Assembly (NCBI GenBank): GCA_963971285.1 | Contig: OZ020258.1 | Span: forward strand, 4,774,001-4,838,000 | Origin: Astropecten irregularis | Lineage: Eukaryota; Echinodermata; Asteroidea; Paxillosida; Astropectinidae | Length of the DNA: 64,000 nucleotides | Reading direction: 5' to 3' | In this document: positions 44,199-55,555 of the stretch, piece by piece | How the letters are laid out: the number at the start of each line of letters is the position of its first letter | Position numbering within the stretch: position 1 is the first letter of the stretch | Translations under genes and position numbers: made by a program | Notes under the pieces: generated by a model | Told to the model about the DNA's origin: nothing | The model's database searches: none | The model's input: only the letters and a program-made list of their open reading frames with translations

Positions 44199-47100
44199 AG
44201 GTTCCCCCCCCCCCCCCCACCGACTTGAACGAGCACCGCACACTCATCGCTTGTTTATTTTGCTATTACAAACTACAATCTTAATATGCTGGTGGCGTAC
44301 GAGTTGGTCGGCGTACCAGTCGGGACGAGTTGGGGCGTACGAGTTGGGCGGCGTACGAGTTGACCAGCATTCAAAGCAACTCAGGGGTGCAGACCAGTAA
44401 ATAAATTCCCATAGGCTTCCATGCTAAATAGCCTATTTCAAAAAATTATTAAAAATAGTACTCAGAAGTTTCTCAGACACTCAAGCTATACACCAAAATG
44501 AAGCTGAAAACTTCAATTTTCATTTTTATTTCAATTTTCTATAGGGTAACCAATGACTTTTTGAGGAAAATCCATCCAAAGGAAAATACCCTGAAAACAG
44601 CCATGTTGACTGTTGCCAGACTACAAACAAAATGTACCCCTCCCCTACAGGCCCAAGTAGAGCGAGTTTAGGGCCAAAATTCATCCAAACAGCTCAAAGT
44701 TGAAAGTCCAAACTATGGCGACCGGGTTCCATCCATTTTCTTTACTAGACTTCCTATGTAGGGCCCAGCAAATGATTTTATAAAAAGGAATTTGAGGGTC
44801 TATTGCATCACAAATGGTCACAAAATAATGGAAACCCAGAGTCTAGGCAGGAGGTCCAGTCCCATATTTCTTCAATCCATCATTTTTATAGCTCTAAGAA
44901 CTCTCTTAATTAAAATATATTGAGTAAGAAACATAAGAGAAAGTTTAACTTTCCTGATTGATCCAGAAATATTACAACCCTGCTGGCGTTGGAAGAACCT
45001 GGAAATTGGAATAAACGTGATTGGCCAATAACAATGTTTGGAAATATATTTTTTAGCTTTCCCTACTTTGATTGCATAATGAATGTGACGTCGATCGTTT
45101 TAAGCTGTTCTTATGCCAGTGTGTATTTAACTTTTTCGGTAACCATAGGATATAATTCCCTTGCTTTTGTCTTGTGTACATTGAAATGAATTTGGCAGCT
45201 AAACAGAGCGAAGCTAATGATTAGACTGATGAACACAGTGCACGAGGAATTGTAGATAATGTCAAGATTAAATTCAAATTAGGTTCGCCCCCCACCGACG
45301 TGGTCGAGCACCGCACACCCATTGCTTGTTTATTTTGTTATTACAAACTACAATCTTAATATGCTGGTGGCGTACGAGTTGGTCGGCGTACCAGTCGGGA
45401 CGAGTTGGGGCGTACGAGTTGGGCGGCATACGAGTTGACCAGCATTCAAAACAACTTAGGGGTGCAGACCAGTAAATAAATTCCCATTGGCTCCCATGCT
45501 AAATAGCCAATTTCAAAAAAATATTAAAAATAGTACTCAGAAGTTTCTCAGACACTCAAGCTATATACACCAAAATGAAGCTGAAAACTTCAATTTTCAT
45601 TTTCATTTCATTTTTCTATAGGGTAACCAATGTTTTTTTGAGGAAATTCCATCCAAAGGAAAATACCCTGAAAACAGCCATGTTGACTGGTGCCAGACTA
45701 AAAACAAAATGTACCCCTCCCCTACAGGCCCAAGTAGAGCGAGTTTAGGGCCAAAATTCATCCAAACAGCTCAAAGTTGAAAGTCCAAACTATGGCGACC
45801 GGGTTCCATCCAATTTCTTTACAAGACTTCCTACATGTATGTCGGGCCCAGCAAATGATTTTAATAAAAAGGAATTTGAGGGTATACCCAAAATTAATGA
45901 GGTCCGCGGACTGATCTGGACCTATATACTGGTCTGCACCGCTCGTCGATCGCCCGGGTTAGGGTTGCACCCAAGTAAATAAACTCCCATAGACAACAGT
46001 GTAAAATCCTTACTTCAAAAATCATTTAAAAACATACAGATTTCTCACATCAGCTGTTCAAGTTGCACAGAAAAAATGATGATGAACATGTCACTGTTCA
46101 TTTTCTGTTCATTTTATGGTGGGTTGACCATTGAATTTTTTAGATATACTCATGCTCAGCTGACCACCCCTAAAACAAGGTAAACGGGATCACTCCAGTC
46201 AAAGAAGCCATTTTCAAAAAAAAAAAACATCCCTGTGCAAAGCGGCTGAAATAGACTCCCACTCACCCAATTGCATCACAAATGGTCACAAAATAATGGA
46301 AACCCAGAGTCTAGGCAGGAGGTCCAGTCCCATATTTCTTCAATCCATAATTTTTATAGCTCTAAGAACTCTCTTAATTAAAATATATTGAGTAAGAAAC
46401 ATAAGAGAAAGTTGAACTTTCCTGATTGATCCAGCAATATTACAACCCTGCTGGCGTTGGAAGAGCCTGGAAATTGGAATAAACGTGATTGGCCAATGAA
46501 AATGTTTGGAAATATATTTTTTAGCTTTCCCTACTTTGATTGGCTAATGAATGTGACGTCGATCGTTTTAAGCTGTTCTTATTCCAGTGGGTATTGTACT
46601 TTTTCGGTAACCATAGGATATAATTCCCTTGATTTTGTCTTGTGAACATTGAAATGAATTTGGCAGCTAAACAGAGCGAAGCTAATGATTAGACTGATGA
46701 ACACAGTGCACGAGGAATTGTAGATAATGTCAAGATTATATTCAAATTAGGTTTGCCCCCCACCGACGTGGTCGAGCACCGCACACCCATTGCTTGTTTA
46801 TTTTGTTATTACAAACTACAATCTTAATATGCTGGTGGCGTACGAGTTGGTCGGCGTACCAGTCGGGACGAATTGGGGCGAACGAGTTGGGCGGCGTACG
46901 AGTTGACCAGCATTCAAAGCAACTCAGGGGTGCAGACCAGTAAATAAATTCCCATAGACTCCCATGCTAAATAGCCTATTTCAAAAAATTATTAAAAATA
47001 CTCAGAAGTTTCTCAGACACTCAAGCTAGCTATACACCAAAATGAAGCTGAAAACTTCTTTTTTCATTTTTATTTCAATTTTCTATAGGGTAACCAATGA

Positions 47101-48205
47101 CTTTTTGAGGAAAATCCATCCAAAGGAAAATACCCTGAAAACGGCCATGTTGACTGGTGCCAGTTTTAAAAAAATATACCCCTCCCCTACAGGCCCGAGT
47201 AGAGCGAGTTTAGGGCCAAAATTCATCCAAACAGCTCAAAGTTGAAAGTCCAAACTATGGCGCCCGGGTTCCATCCATTTCCTTTACAAGACTTCCTATG
47301 TAGGGCCCAGCAAATGATTTTATAAAAAGGAATTTGAGGGTATACCAAAAATTAATGAGCTCCGCGGACTGATCTGGACATATTTACTAGCCTGCACCGC
47401 TCGTCGATCGCCCAGGTAAGGGTTGCACCCAAGTAAATAAACTCCCATAGACAGCAGTGTTAAATCTTTACTTCTAAAATCATTTAAAAACATACAGATT
47501 TCTCACATCAGCTGTTTCAAGTCGCACAGAAAAAATTATGATGAACATGTCACCGTTCATTTTCTGTTCATTTTATGGTGGGTTGACCATTGAATTTTTT
47601 AGATATACTCATGCTCAGCTGACCACCCCTAAAACAAGGTAAACGGGATCACTCCAGTCAAAGAAGCCATTTTCAAAAAAAACATCCCTGTGCAAAGCGG
47701 CTGAAATAGACCCACTTTCTCACCCAATTGCATCACAAAGGGTCACAAAATAATGGAAACCCAGATTCTAGGCAGGAGGTTCAGTCCCATATTTCTTCAA
47801 TCCATCATTTTTATAGCTCTAAGAACTCTCTTAATTAAAATATATTGAGGAAGAAACATAAGAGAAAGTTTAACTTTCCTGATTGATCCAGAACTATTAA
47901 AACCCTGCTGGCGTTGGAAGAGCCTGGAAATTGGAATAAACGTGATTGGCTAATAAAAATGTTTGGAAATATATTTTTTAGCTTTCCCTACTTTGATTGG
48001 CTAATGAATGTGACGTCGATCGTTTTAAGCTGTTCTTATGTCAGTGTGTATTGAACTTATTCGGTAACCATAGGATATAATTCCCTTGCTTTTGTCTTGT
48101 GTACATTGAAATGAATTTGGCAGCTAAACAGAGCGAAGCTAATGATTAGACTGATGAACACAGTACACGAGGAATTGTAGATAATATCAAGATTATATTC
48201 AAATT
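44199..48205 (+). repeat. Tandem array of three long units
   Basis: Units start at the shared aggtt(c/t) sequence at 44199, 45281 and 46749, and a fourth partial start is at 48206. Unit lengths are 1082, 1468 and 1457 bp. Unit 1 lacks a roughly 400-bp block (from gaggtccgcggactgatctg to gcaaagcggctgaaatagac) present in units 2 and 3. Each unit holds a gcgtacgagttgg micro-array. A short frame starting EEPGNWNKRDW recurs but is not preserved in length, so it is not called a gene. Confidence 0.93.
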
Positions 48206-48711
48206 AGGTTTGCCTCCCACCGACGTGGTCGAGCACCGCACACTCAGTGCCTGTTTATATACTTGTTGCACGCTGCATATGTATTAATTTTAATAATCGA
48301 CAAAACGCTCCTCTTGACTATAGTCATTGACTTGGTCCAAACGGACTCCATGCAGTCCTATGCTGAAAATAATGTGTGTTGTAGAAAGAACAAAATAGGT
48401 GAATTTGAGGTTTCATTCCTCGTTGGTTTTACCATTTACAGGTACATTTGAGTACACGACATGCTTTAACTAAATGGCTTTGTTGTTTCCGTGGTAACCA
48501 CTGTGTAAATTGTATACTTAAATCGATATGTGTGATATATAATGTATGCATACAGGCCAACTGACAGCGTACTTGTGCTGACTGCGTAAATGTACTTGAA
48601 TCGATATGTGTGATATATAATGTATGCATGCATGCCAACTGACCACATACTTGTGCACAAATATGGACCAGCATAAAACAGTTGCATTGTACATAAAAAC
48701 AAACCACCATT
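48206..48711. other. End of array and 75-bp direct repeat
   Basis: Array remnant to about 48245, then unique sequence with two direct copies of aatcgatatgtgtgatatat then aatgtatgcat (48522 and 48598). No gene. Confidence 0.6.
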
Positions 48712-49095
48712 ACAAATGTCATTTGATATTCATGATCAGCGAAAAAGATACAATAATTTGGCTTTTAATCCAGTGGCGCACCCGGGGGGGGGGGGGGGGG
48801 CTCGGGGGGCTTGAGCCCCCCCCCCCCCCCCCCCCCCCAAAGAGGGTCCCTAAAAAAACGAAAAAAAAAGAAGGAAAAAAACGAAAAAAAGGGGGGCGAG
48901 AGGGAAAGGGAGAGGAGGAAAGGGGGGGAGTCACAAAATGTTTTGTGGGAGAAAAATTTTCTTTGAGCCCCCCCCCCCCCCCAAGACAAAATCCTGGGTG
49001 CGCCGGTGTTTTAATCTTGTTTTTATTAACACAGAAATTTCTTGGTTAACAAAAAAATTGTATGTGCTAAGCAGGGCTGTGAAATTTGGGGATTT
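48712..49095. mobile_element. GGGGCCAATTTCAT element interrupted by a G/C-run element
   Basis: Outer parts (caaatgtcatttgatattca ... cttgtttttattaacacaga, gctaagcagggctgtgaaat) belong to the family at 25798. The middle (48775-49004) is a foreign element. Confidence 0.65.
48775..49004. mobile_element. GGCGCACCC inverted-repeat element
   Basis: Ends ggcgcaccc and gggtgcgcc, 230 bp, mostly poly-G, poly-C and purine-rich runs. Run lengths in the assembly may be unreliable. Confidence 0.72.
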
Positions 49096-49186
49096 TTTGT
49101 TAGGAACATTGTTACTAATTAAATAATAGTTGCATCGCGTCATTTTGTGCACGATCGCCGCTTACTTGCAATATGTATTATTCACA

Positions 49187-49582
49187 GTATACATTCATCC
49201 TGTATTCGAAGCAGTGCAATCAAACCGAGGCTTGGGCCCTTTTCCAAACCTCGGCTCCGGCTTAGGCTCCGGCTCCGGCTCCATTTCGTGAGTCCATTTT
49301 AAAATGACCGGTATCAAAATAGAGGTTTTGGCTGCGGTTCGGAAGTAGATACTCTATTTTGAAAAAGAAAACAGAGATTCAGCTTCAATGAAAAGCCACA
49401 ATCTATATTTTCAGTATATGGATGACAGCGCCGAAGCCGGAGCCTGAGCCGGAGCCGAGGTTTGGAAAAGGGCCCAGGATTCAAAATAGTCTGGTACCCG
49501 TTTTCTCTTTTAGAATTGGTGTTATCTTTTCCATGGGGTATACAAGGAAGGTGGCAAGATAGAAGGCACCATGAATATAGGC
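49187..49582 (-). mobile_element. GGCCTA...TTATTCAC element split by a GGCTC element
   Basis: Reverse copy of 15931-16101: tattcacagtatacattcat ... caaaccgaggcttgg, then a gap, then attcaaaatagtctggtacc ... caccatgaatataggccta. Confidence 0.8.
49234..49485. mobile_element. GGCTC inverted-repeat element, nested
   Basis: Left gggcccttttccaaacctcg, right cgaggtttggaaaagggccc: 20-bp perfect ends, 252 bp. The best-preserved copy of the family. Confidence 0.88.
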
Positions 49583-49825
49583 CTATTGAGGCAAGGATCG
49601 GGAGAATATACAAAAAAACTCGTCCTCATACATTGCCTATATTCATTTAATACTACAGTGACAACCTTACACGTTATAAAAATGTATAATGATAAAAATT
49701 AATTAAAACCAATTTTGTTTAAACTTGTAAAAGTGTGATTTTGAAAATGTAGTAACCGTGGCAATAAAATTACCTAAACTGAACTGAATTGCAAGAGATT
49801 ATGCGTCACCGCGGTAATTCCTGTA

Positions 49826-50191
49826 TTAAAGGTAGTATCATACTTTGGTAGCATACCGAAACATAAATCTTCAAAGATTTACCCATAACTTACAGGGTAT
49901 GAAGATAGTGATGGTAGAAACATACCGTTAGAATTGTTCTGCCTGAAATGCTGTATTTATCAAGAAAAGGGTTAAACCAATTGACCAAAAACAATTTTGA
50001 TCTTTTAAGATCAAAAATAACTGTGAAAATATTTAAAGAATACTGTGGGCGTTTTTCACTGTTTTCTAAAAAAAGTGTGCACCGTATGGAACTAGGAATT
50101 TCTCAGATGACTGTTGCTGTATCTTTCTTGATATTTCTGCCCGTGAATCTGCTTTTCTTTGACAAAAACCAAAGGATGATATAACCTTAAA
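49826..50191 (+). mobile_element. Family A inverted-repeat element
   Basis: Full copy; right end decayed to gatgatataaccttaa. Confidence 0.83.
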
Positions 50192-50689
50192 GTCGGAGTC
50201 ACTGTTTACTGGCCTACATGCATGGAGTAAAGGAGGCTTCGCTTATAATCAATGTGGATTGTTTTGTTAAGGTTTGCGGCCACTCTTTCTACAAGAGTGG
50301 ATCTGAAAAACTATAACCAACTGTTGGCTTCAGTTTCCCAACAGTGTCATGCTTCGTAGCTAGCAAACCGTAATAATTATGCATATGCCTATATTGATTT
50401 TTATTGTCTTTTGTTCTTTTGATGTATTCCCTGATTTTTTACGCAACCAATACCTGAAGCCGATGAAGAGGCTATATATGCCTATAGAATATCATAGGCC
50501 ATCTTCATTTGGTGACACCATGACCATGCACGGACGTACATGTACATGTACTATACAAGTATAAACGTTTGTGATGATGGGTGGCGCAGACAATTTCATC
50601 ACTGTCTTTTTCCCCCACCATTGAAAAACCTTGAATCTTCTTTTCTGTTCGATGATTTCTGTGTTGACGACAGTGAGTCTGATCCTTTA

Positions 50690-50970
50690 GACTCCGCCCA
50701 CGAAGATCAAGCTGACCAATCACAGCGATGGTTTATGTCGGACATGCGCATACGCGTGCGCATATCATGACATGCATGACTTTGACAGCTTGCAGGGCAA
50801 GCATAACTGTATAATGCAAGACGCGTTCATTGCTAAGGTTGCATGCTCACGTGTGTACAGTGCATGTAGTGGGTGGGGCTTAACTGAATTTACCTGTTGA
50901 CGACTCAAAACGTGCAGATACTAATTAGTGGTTGGCTGTACGTGTCATTACGGCCGATACAGTTGTCAAG
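50690..50970 (+). promoter_or_regulatory. Upstream region of gene 3
   Basis: Contains ccgccc (50696), gaccaatcacagcg (CCAAT, about 50716), a tgcgcatacgcgtgcgcat block and ggtggggctt (50873), all before the gene 3 ATG. No clear TATA box. A promoter is inferred from position. Confidence 0.35.
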
Positions 50971-51016
50971 ATGCCACCATATTTCGTCTTGGTGAACCTT
51001 TTCTGTGTTATATTGG
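50971..51016 (+). CDS. Gene 3 exon 1: signal peptide
   Basis: ATG at 50971 gives MPPYFVLVNLFCVIL; donor gtaagt, phase 1 out. The start is chosen because it opens a hydrophobic signal sequence and phases match the next exon. Confidence 0.88.
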
Positions 51017-54000
51017 GTAAGTTGCAATCATTTTCAATTGATAGCATCAAATAAATCTTTATGAGAATCAGTTTTGTAAAATGACACGAAAACATGAAAA
51101 CTCCATGAAGACGCTTCTCTAGGGGACCTTATCCAAACCCCGGCTCTGGCTCCAGCTCCATTTCGTGAATCCATTCTAAAACAAAAAGGGGGGAACAAAA
51201 TAGATGCTTTTGGCTGCGGTTCGGATGTCATCTCCAGTATAAAAAGGAAAACAACAGAGCTTCAGCTTCAATGAAAAACCACAGCCATATTTTCAGCGTT
51301 GTAAATGAAGAGGCCGGAGCCGAGGTGTTTGGGAAAAGGTCCCCAAAATGTCCTTAAAACCTCAAGTTTTTATAGCTGTCTTCAAAAATTGTGATTAAAA
51401 ATGTTGTCACATTTCTTTCAGTCAATCTGGGCTGTGTGAGCAGCGCAGCAAACACACTGTACTTCGGCCCTTCTCCCAAGCCAGCTCCCGGGGAACATTG
51501 GATGCAAACCGCGGTGACAGAGATTCGCAAGCGATGTCCTCGAAAACGGATCGCGCAGAAAGGTAGGCATATCGTCTTATTTTTCCGGGCATGTGGTTTT
51601 TTTTTTTGCTTTTTTTTTTTTTTGGCCTAAAATAGAACAAGTTCGAACCCCTTCCCAACGTATATACCGCAGCATTTTAACCCATGCAGTTAGCTTACTT
51701 CATTGCTGCAACTCGTGGTGAGATTCGAACCAGCGTCCTCGATTTGCAGTGCCCATACCAAATCTCTTATACACAGCAAGATCATGCAAAATTGCCATTT
51801 AAATTCCAATCATAATAACCGCCGGTTTGCTAAGTATAACGCGCTCCGTGAAAGCATATTTAAGGTAGTATCATACTTTAGTATGACATTAAAACAGAAA
51901 TGTTCACAGATTTACGTATCATGACTCATGAGTATGAAGATGGTGGTGGTGGTAGAAACATACTGTTAAAATTCTCGCTTTTCCACTGGGTTCTGTTGAT
52001 TTGCTGTACATAATTCTTAGTATTGTCACTAACTTGTGACACTAACGAATTAAAATGAAAATTACTTACTGGAATTTCATGACTCGATTTTCTTTACAGA
52101 TGCCACCAACCCTTGCCCCCTCGGTGAACCTCTTGGTATAGAGGATGGACGTATCCCGGATGCAAACCTGACAGCGTCATCCTCATTTGAAAATAAGACA
52201 GATCAGGGCCCTACTAGAGCACGTCTCAACACGAAAGGTATGGTTTTAATTGAAATATTTTCGCCCTATAATGTAGGTTGCAGTTTAAAGGTAATATCAT
52301 ACATTGGTTTTTACAAAGAAATACAGATTCATGGGCAGAAATATCAAGACAGATATAGTAACAGTCATCTGTGAAAATTTCAGTCCCATTCGGTACCCAT
52401 TTTTTGAGAAAACAGTGAAAAACAGCCACAGTATCTCTTAAGTCTTTTCTCTTTTCTTTTTGATCTTTTAAAAGATCAATAAGATTTTCGGTCATTGTTT
52501 TACTAATTTCTGGATAAATACACCGTTTCAGGCGGATACATTTTAACGGTATGTTGCTACCAGCACCATCTTCATACCCTGTAAGTTATATGTAAATCTG
52601 TGAACATTTCTGTTTGGTGTCTTACCAAAGTATGATACTACCTTAAACTATTGTAGGTCTTTTCACACTTTTTTTCAGTACCCTTTTACATCTTTCAGGC
52701 ATAAGAAATAGCCACAATATGTACACAATTACACCGCGTTTGAATCAAACTTTATAGACAAATGTTTTAGACTTCAAGGAAATTAAGGAATACAGAAAAA
52801 CATTTACTATACTGAAATTCTTTCTAGTTTTTGAGATAAAAATAACGAGACATCGAAATGTCTCCCTTATGACTGACTTCACCCAAATTGTTAACTTTCA
52901 GACGCTTACCTGCAATTCATGTGTCTCTAATATGCAAATAAACAAGAACTTTAATTGTATTGCGTGGTAAATGGTAATGATTGCTTTTAGCAATTTCATG
53001 AAAGCAATATTGACCATTCTATGTACCGACGCAGTTGTGGTGTCATAGATTTGTTGAATTGGAAGAACCCTAGATATTAATATGAAAGAACACAATCACA
53101 GTAGTCGTCTGAAGACGATCAGAGTAAACTGTGCGAAACGTCGAGTGAATTACTTCTCACCAAATGTTACAGTTTTCCTTAGAGCCACGCCCATTCCTAA
53201 GCAGACGATCGAGTATATTTCATGTTATAAGGTCGGGTCTCTCTCGGCAAATACACACCGGAAGTCATATGGGTGTCGATCCCGGGGGATATTTCCCCCC
53301 AATATTTGAGGTAGGGGCGTGTATTATCACCCCCCCCCCCCCCAATATTTTGAATTTTGAATGTTGAATATCATTTAAGTTTATTGTATAGAAATAATAC
53401 ATGATCCTTATTATTTGTTGTCTTCGCAGTGAATTTATACTACACATATAATGTTTAATTATTCTAAATATCGTTTTAAAATGCTCTACTAAATGCGACT
53501 TTTCGACTCTGTTTTTATTTAAAAAGTCCCTGGTGTGGGAGGGGGTATCACCCCCCTCCCACAGCCTCCCCCACTCGGTCGCTTCGCTCCCTCGCATAGG
53601 ATACCAAATCACCAATCACCCCCCCCCCCCCCCCCCCAATCATGAAAAGAAATCGACACCATTGCCGCGGAAGTTCAAAACCTTCTCATTCTGTGCCAAT
53701 GTACGTTTGTAATGTTTTACTTTTTTTACACAAATTGTTTCTGTTCTTGACAGGTTGGGCCGCTGCATGGCACGCTGCCCAGGGCGACGTCAATCCATGG
53801 ATTCAAGTGGATTTCGGCAGCAGCCAGGTCTACATGACTGGTCTGATCACTCAGGGCCGTGATAAGTTTTCTGACTTGTGTGATTGTAACCAGTGGGTGA
53901 CCGAGTACCAGGTCAAGTATGGAAACGACGTTCAGTCATTGAATCGCGTGACCGATGAGAATGGGACACCAACGACGGTAGGTCATCTGTTTGTCTTTCA

Positions 54001-55143
54001 ATCTGTTTGTCGTTCAATTGAAATACTACATACGGATGGATGGTGATGGTAGAAACATACCGTTAAAATGTTTCAGCCTGAAATGTTGTTGGCCATTTAT
54101 CCAGAAAAGTCAAACCAATGAGAGACTTTTGAGAACCGGTCTTCAAGTCAACAGCGCACGCGCACGCACAACAGCACATGCGCAAAACAACGCGCGCATG
54201 CTCACAATTGCGTGTGCGTGCGCTGTTGACTTAAAGACCGGTTCTCAAAAGTCTCCCATTACCACAAACAATTTTGATCTTTAAAAAAGATCAAAAATAC
54301 GGTGAAAGATCTTTAACATAATAATAATAACTCTAACAACAACGATAGGGGGAAATTCCCATAGGGTCATGCACAAACTTTATTTACCTATTTCTAAATA
54401 ACCCCCAAACCGATCGACTTGAAATTGATATATGTTCCTAATAGGAGCATTCTCCATCTTATATCAAAAAACGGACATTAAAAATGTTTCTTTAAAAGGT
54501 AATGAGAACGTTAGGGGGAAGTGGAAATTTACCCCTAACAGCCGATTTCCCCCTAACGTCGACTTTAAATGCAAACCGTTTCCCCCTAACGTAGTCATTA
54601 ACAATATACTTCGGATGTTTTCAGTCACCGTTTTCTCAAAATGTGGACACCGTGTGGTAGGCCTACTGAAAATTTCATAGATGACTGTTGTTGTATCTTT
54701 CTTGATATTTTTGCCTATGAATCTGCATTTCTTTGAAAAAAAACCAAAGTATAATACTACCTTTAAATCGAACAATGACAATTAGTTACACAACAGGGAA
54801 GCTATGAGGTTTTTTTTTTTAACTTGATTGTGTTTTTTTAAGAATGCGGCATTCCTTTTAAAATAATTATGAAGAAATTAGAATCCCGCCTCCGAAAAGC
54901 GTATTCTACGCGGTATCTACGCAATCGTACACTGATCTCAACCATGCAAAATGTTCTACTTCTAAAAAAATGTTCATTTGTTTTATGTCTTCACAGTTCA
55001 CTGGTAACAACGATTGGAATACCTATGCCAATACAACCTTCGAGACTACTTTGCACGCTAGGTACCTACGCATACTACCAACCGCGTGCAACAATGATAA
55101 GTGCAGTATGCGCTTTGAAGTTCTTGGGTGCCGACTTGATTAG
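50971..55143 (+). CDS. Secreted single-domain F5/8 type C (discoidin) protein (gene 3)
   Basis: Complete five-exon gene: 50971-51016, 51422-51562, 52100-52237, 53754-53977, 54997-55143. Product 231 residues. Residues 1-24 (MPPYFVLVNLFCVILG...) are a signal peptide with a likely cut after SSA. Residues 25-67 are a Pro- and Arg-rich linker. Residues 68-228 form one discoidin domain bounded by the usual terminal Cys pair (NPCPLG ... LGCRLD). Family landmarks seen: PLGIEDGRIPDANLTASSSF, WHAAQGDVNPWIQVDFG, TGLITQGR, YQVKYG, and RYLRILPTACNN before RFEVLGC. Such domains bind phospholipids, glycans or matrix; here the protein is secreted and has no transmembrane segment. Extra cysteines (LCDCN and ACNNDKC) are unusual and could form two further disulfides. 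All introns are GT-AG, phases 1, 1, 1, 0. Confidence 0.93.
51118..51345. mobile_element. GGCTC inverted-repeat element
   Basis: Left ggggaccttatccaaacccc, right gaggtgtttgggaaaaggtc then ccc. In gene 3 intron 1. Confidence 0.72.
51422..51562 (+). CDS. Gene 3 exon 2: end of signal peptide and linker
   Basis: 141 nt, phase 1 at both ends; acceptor catttctttcag, donor gtaggc. Encodes VNLGCVSSAANTLYFGPSPK then PAPGEHWMQTAVTEIRKRC and PRKRIAQK. The dibasic PRKR could be a furin-type site. Confidence 0.88.
51707..51775 (-). repeat. tRNA-like SINE fragment
   Basis: ggtgagattcgaaccagcgt is a reverse B box with adjacent tRNA-like sequence. Confidence 0.45.
51859..51975 (+). mobile_element. Family A left half
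   Basis: Starts taaggtagtatcatacttta and stops after gaaacatactgttaaaattc. Confidence 0.75.
52100..52237 (+). CDS. Gene 3 exon 3: discoidin domain start
   Basis: 138 nt, phase 1 at both ends; acceptor ttctttacag, donor gtatgg. Encodes DATNPCPLGEPLGIEDGRIP then DANLTASSSFENKTDQGP and TRARLNTK, a canonical F5/8 C amino-terminal half. Confidence 0.94.
52285..52648 (-). mobile_element. Family A inverted-repeat element
   Basis: Full copy in gene 3 intron 3; ends ttaaaggtaatatcataca and gtatgatactaccttaa. Confidence 0.86.
53272..53660 (-). mobile_element. GGTGTCGAT inverted-repeat element
   Basis: Reverse copy of 23280-23648; ends ggtgtcgat and atcgacacc, with poly-C runs and an AT-rich middle. 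Confidence 0.8.
53754..53977 (+). CDS. Gene 3 exon 4: discoidin domain core
   Basis: 224 nt, phase 1 in, 0 out; acceptor gttcttgacag, donor gtaggt. Encodes GWAAAWHAAQGDVNPWIQVD then FGSSQVYMTGLITQGRDKFS and DLCDCNQWVTEYQVKYGNDV. Confidence 0.95.
54120..54257. mobile_element. GGGAGACTTTT foldback element, nested
   Basis: 138 bp: gagagacttttgagaaccgg at left, ccggttctcaaaagtctccc at right. Homologous to 3387-3514. Confidence 0.87.
54334..54600 (+). repeat. Dispersed repeat with cccatagggtc, nested
   Basis: Diverged relative of 1674-1900, with gttaggggg-type inner arms (gttagggggaagtgg, ccccctaacgt). It forms the second interruption of 54034-54766. Confidence 0.6.
54997..55143 (+). CDS. Gene 3 exon 5: discoidin domain end and stop
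   Basis: 147 nt, phase 0 in; acceptor tgtcttcacag. Encodes FTGNNDWNTYANTTFETTLH then ARYLRILPTACNNDKCSMRF and EVLGCRLD, then TAG. A possible poly(A) signal ATTAAA is at 55205. Confidence 0.94.
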   Translation, partial: FTGNNDWNTYANTTFETTLHARYLRILPTACNNDKCSMRFEVLGCRLD

Positions 55144-55211
55144 GACTACCAGAAACGTCACTGCTAGCGTCATTTTACGATGCGAAACCTACACATTGTT
55201 GGTAATTAAAC

Positions 55212-55555
55212 TAAGGTATAATATATGATTGGTTAAGGTCACCGAACAGCACACACACTTTGTCTAATCTACCATGTTCATAAATAGCACACCTGTGAAA
55301 GTCTGAGCTCAATCGAACACCTGAGTCACTAGAAAACAGCGAAAACCCGACTCAGTTTTTCTTAAATAATGGTTTTGGTCCCCGAGATCAAAACGGTTTT
55401 CAGTCTTTGTTTTACTGATTTCTGGATACATACACCATTTATGGCAGAAATAGGTGGGTATGTTTCTACCAGCACCATCTTCATACCCTCGAAGTTATAC
55501 GTAAATGTGTGAACATTTCAGTTTCGGTATGTTACCAATCCTGTATTGTACCTTT
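55212..55555 (+). mobile_element. Family B inverted-repeat element
   Basis: Left ctaaggtataatatatgatt, right aatcctgtattgtacctttg. It may mark the end of gene 3. Confidence 0.75.

Larger units (their letters stand above)
54034..54766 (+). mobile_element. Family A-like element broken twice
   Basis: Segments 54034-54119, 54258-54315 (with gatctttaaaaaagatc) and 54617-54766 (ttttctcaaaatgtggacac ... ataatactacctttaa) are colinear pieces of one element, separated by two insertions. Confidence 0.75.

Noticed and set aside
44989..48060. Repeated short frame beginning EEPGNWNKRDW in the tandem array
   Set aside because: Length differs between units because of stops, there is no splice or domain support, and similarity is explained by duplication of the whole unit.
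48719..48989. Proline-rich open frames on both strands
   Set aside because: Produced by poly-C and poly-G runs of a repeat element.
50540..50770. 76-codon acidic frame upstream of gene 3
   Set aside because: Overlaps promoter-like sequence, has no splice link to gene 3, and no recognisable domain.
53090..53150. CTGAAGA ... GAAACGTC on the + strand considered as an active hammerhead
   Set aside because: The core blocks are present, but helix II has internal mismatches and the flanking arms do not pair convincingly; kept only as a related fragment.
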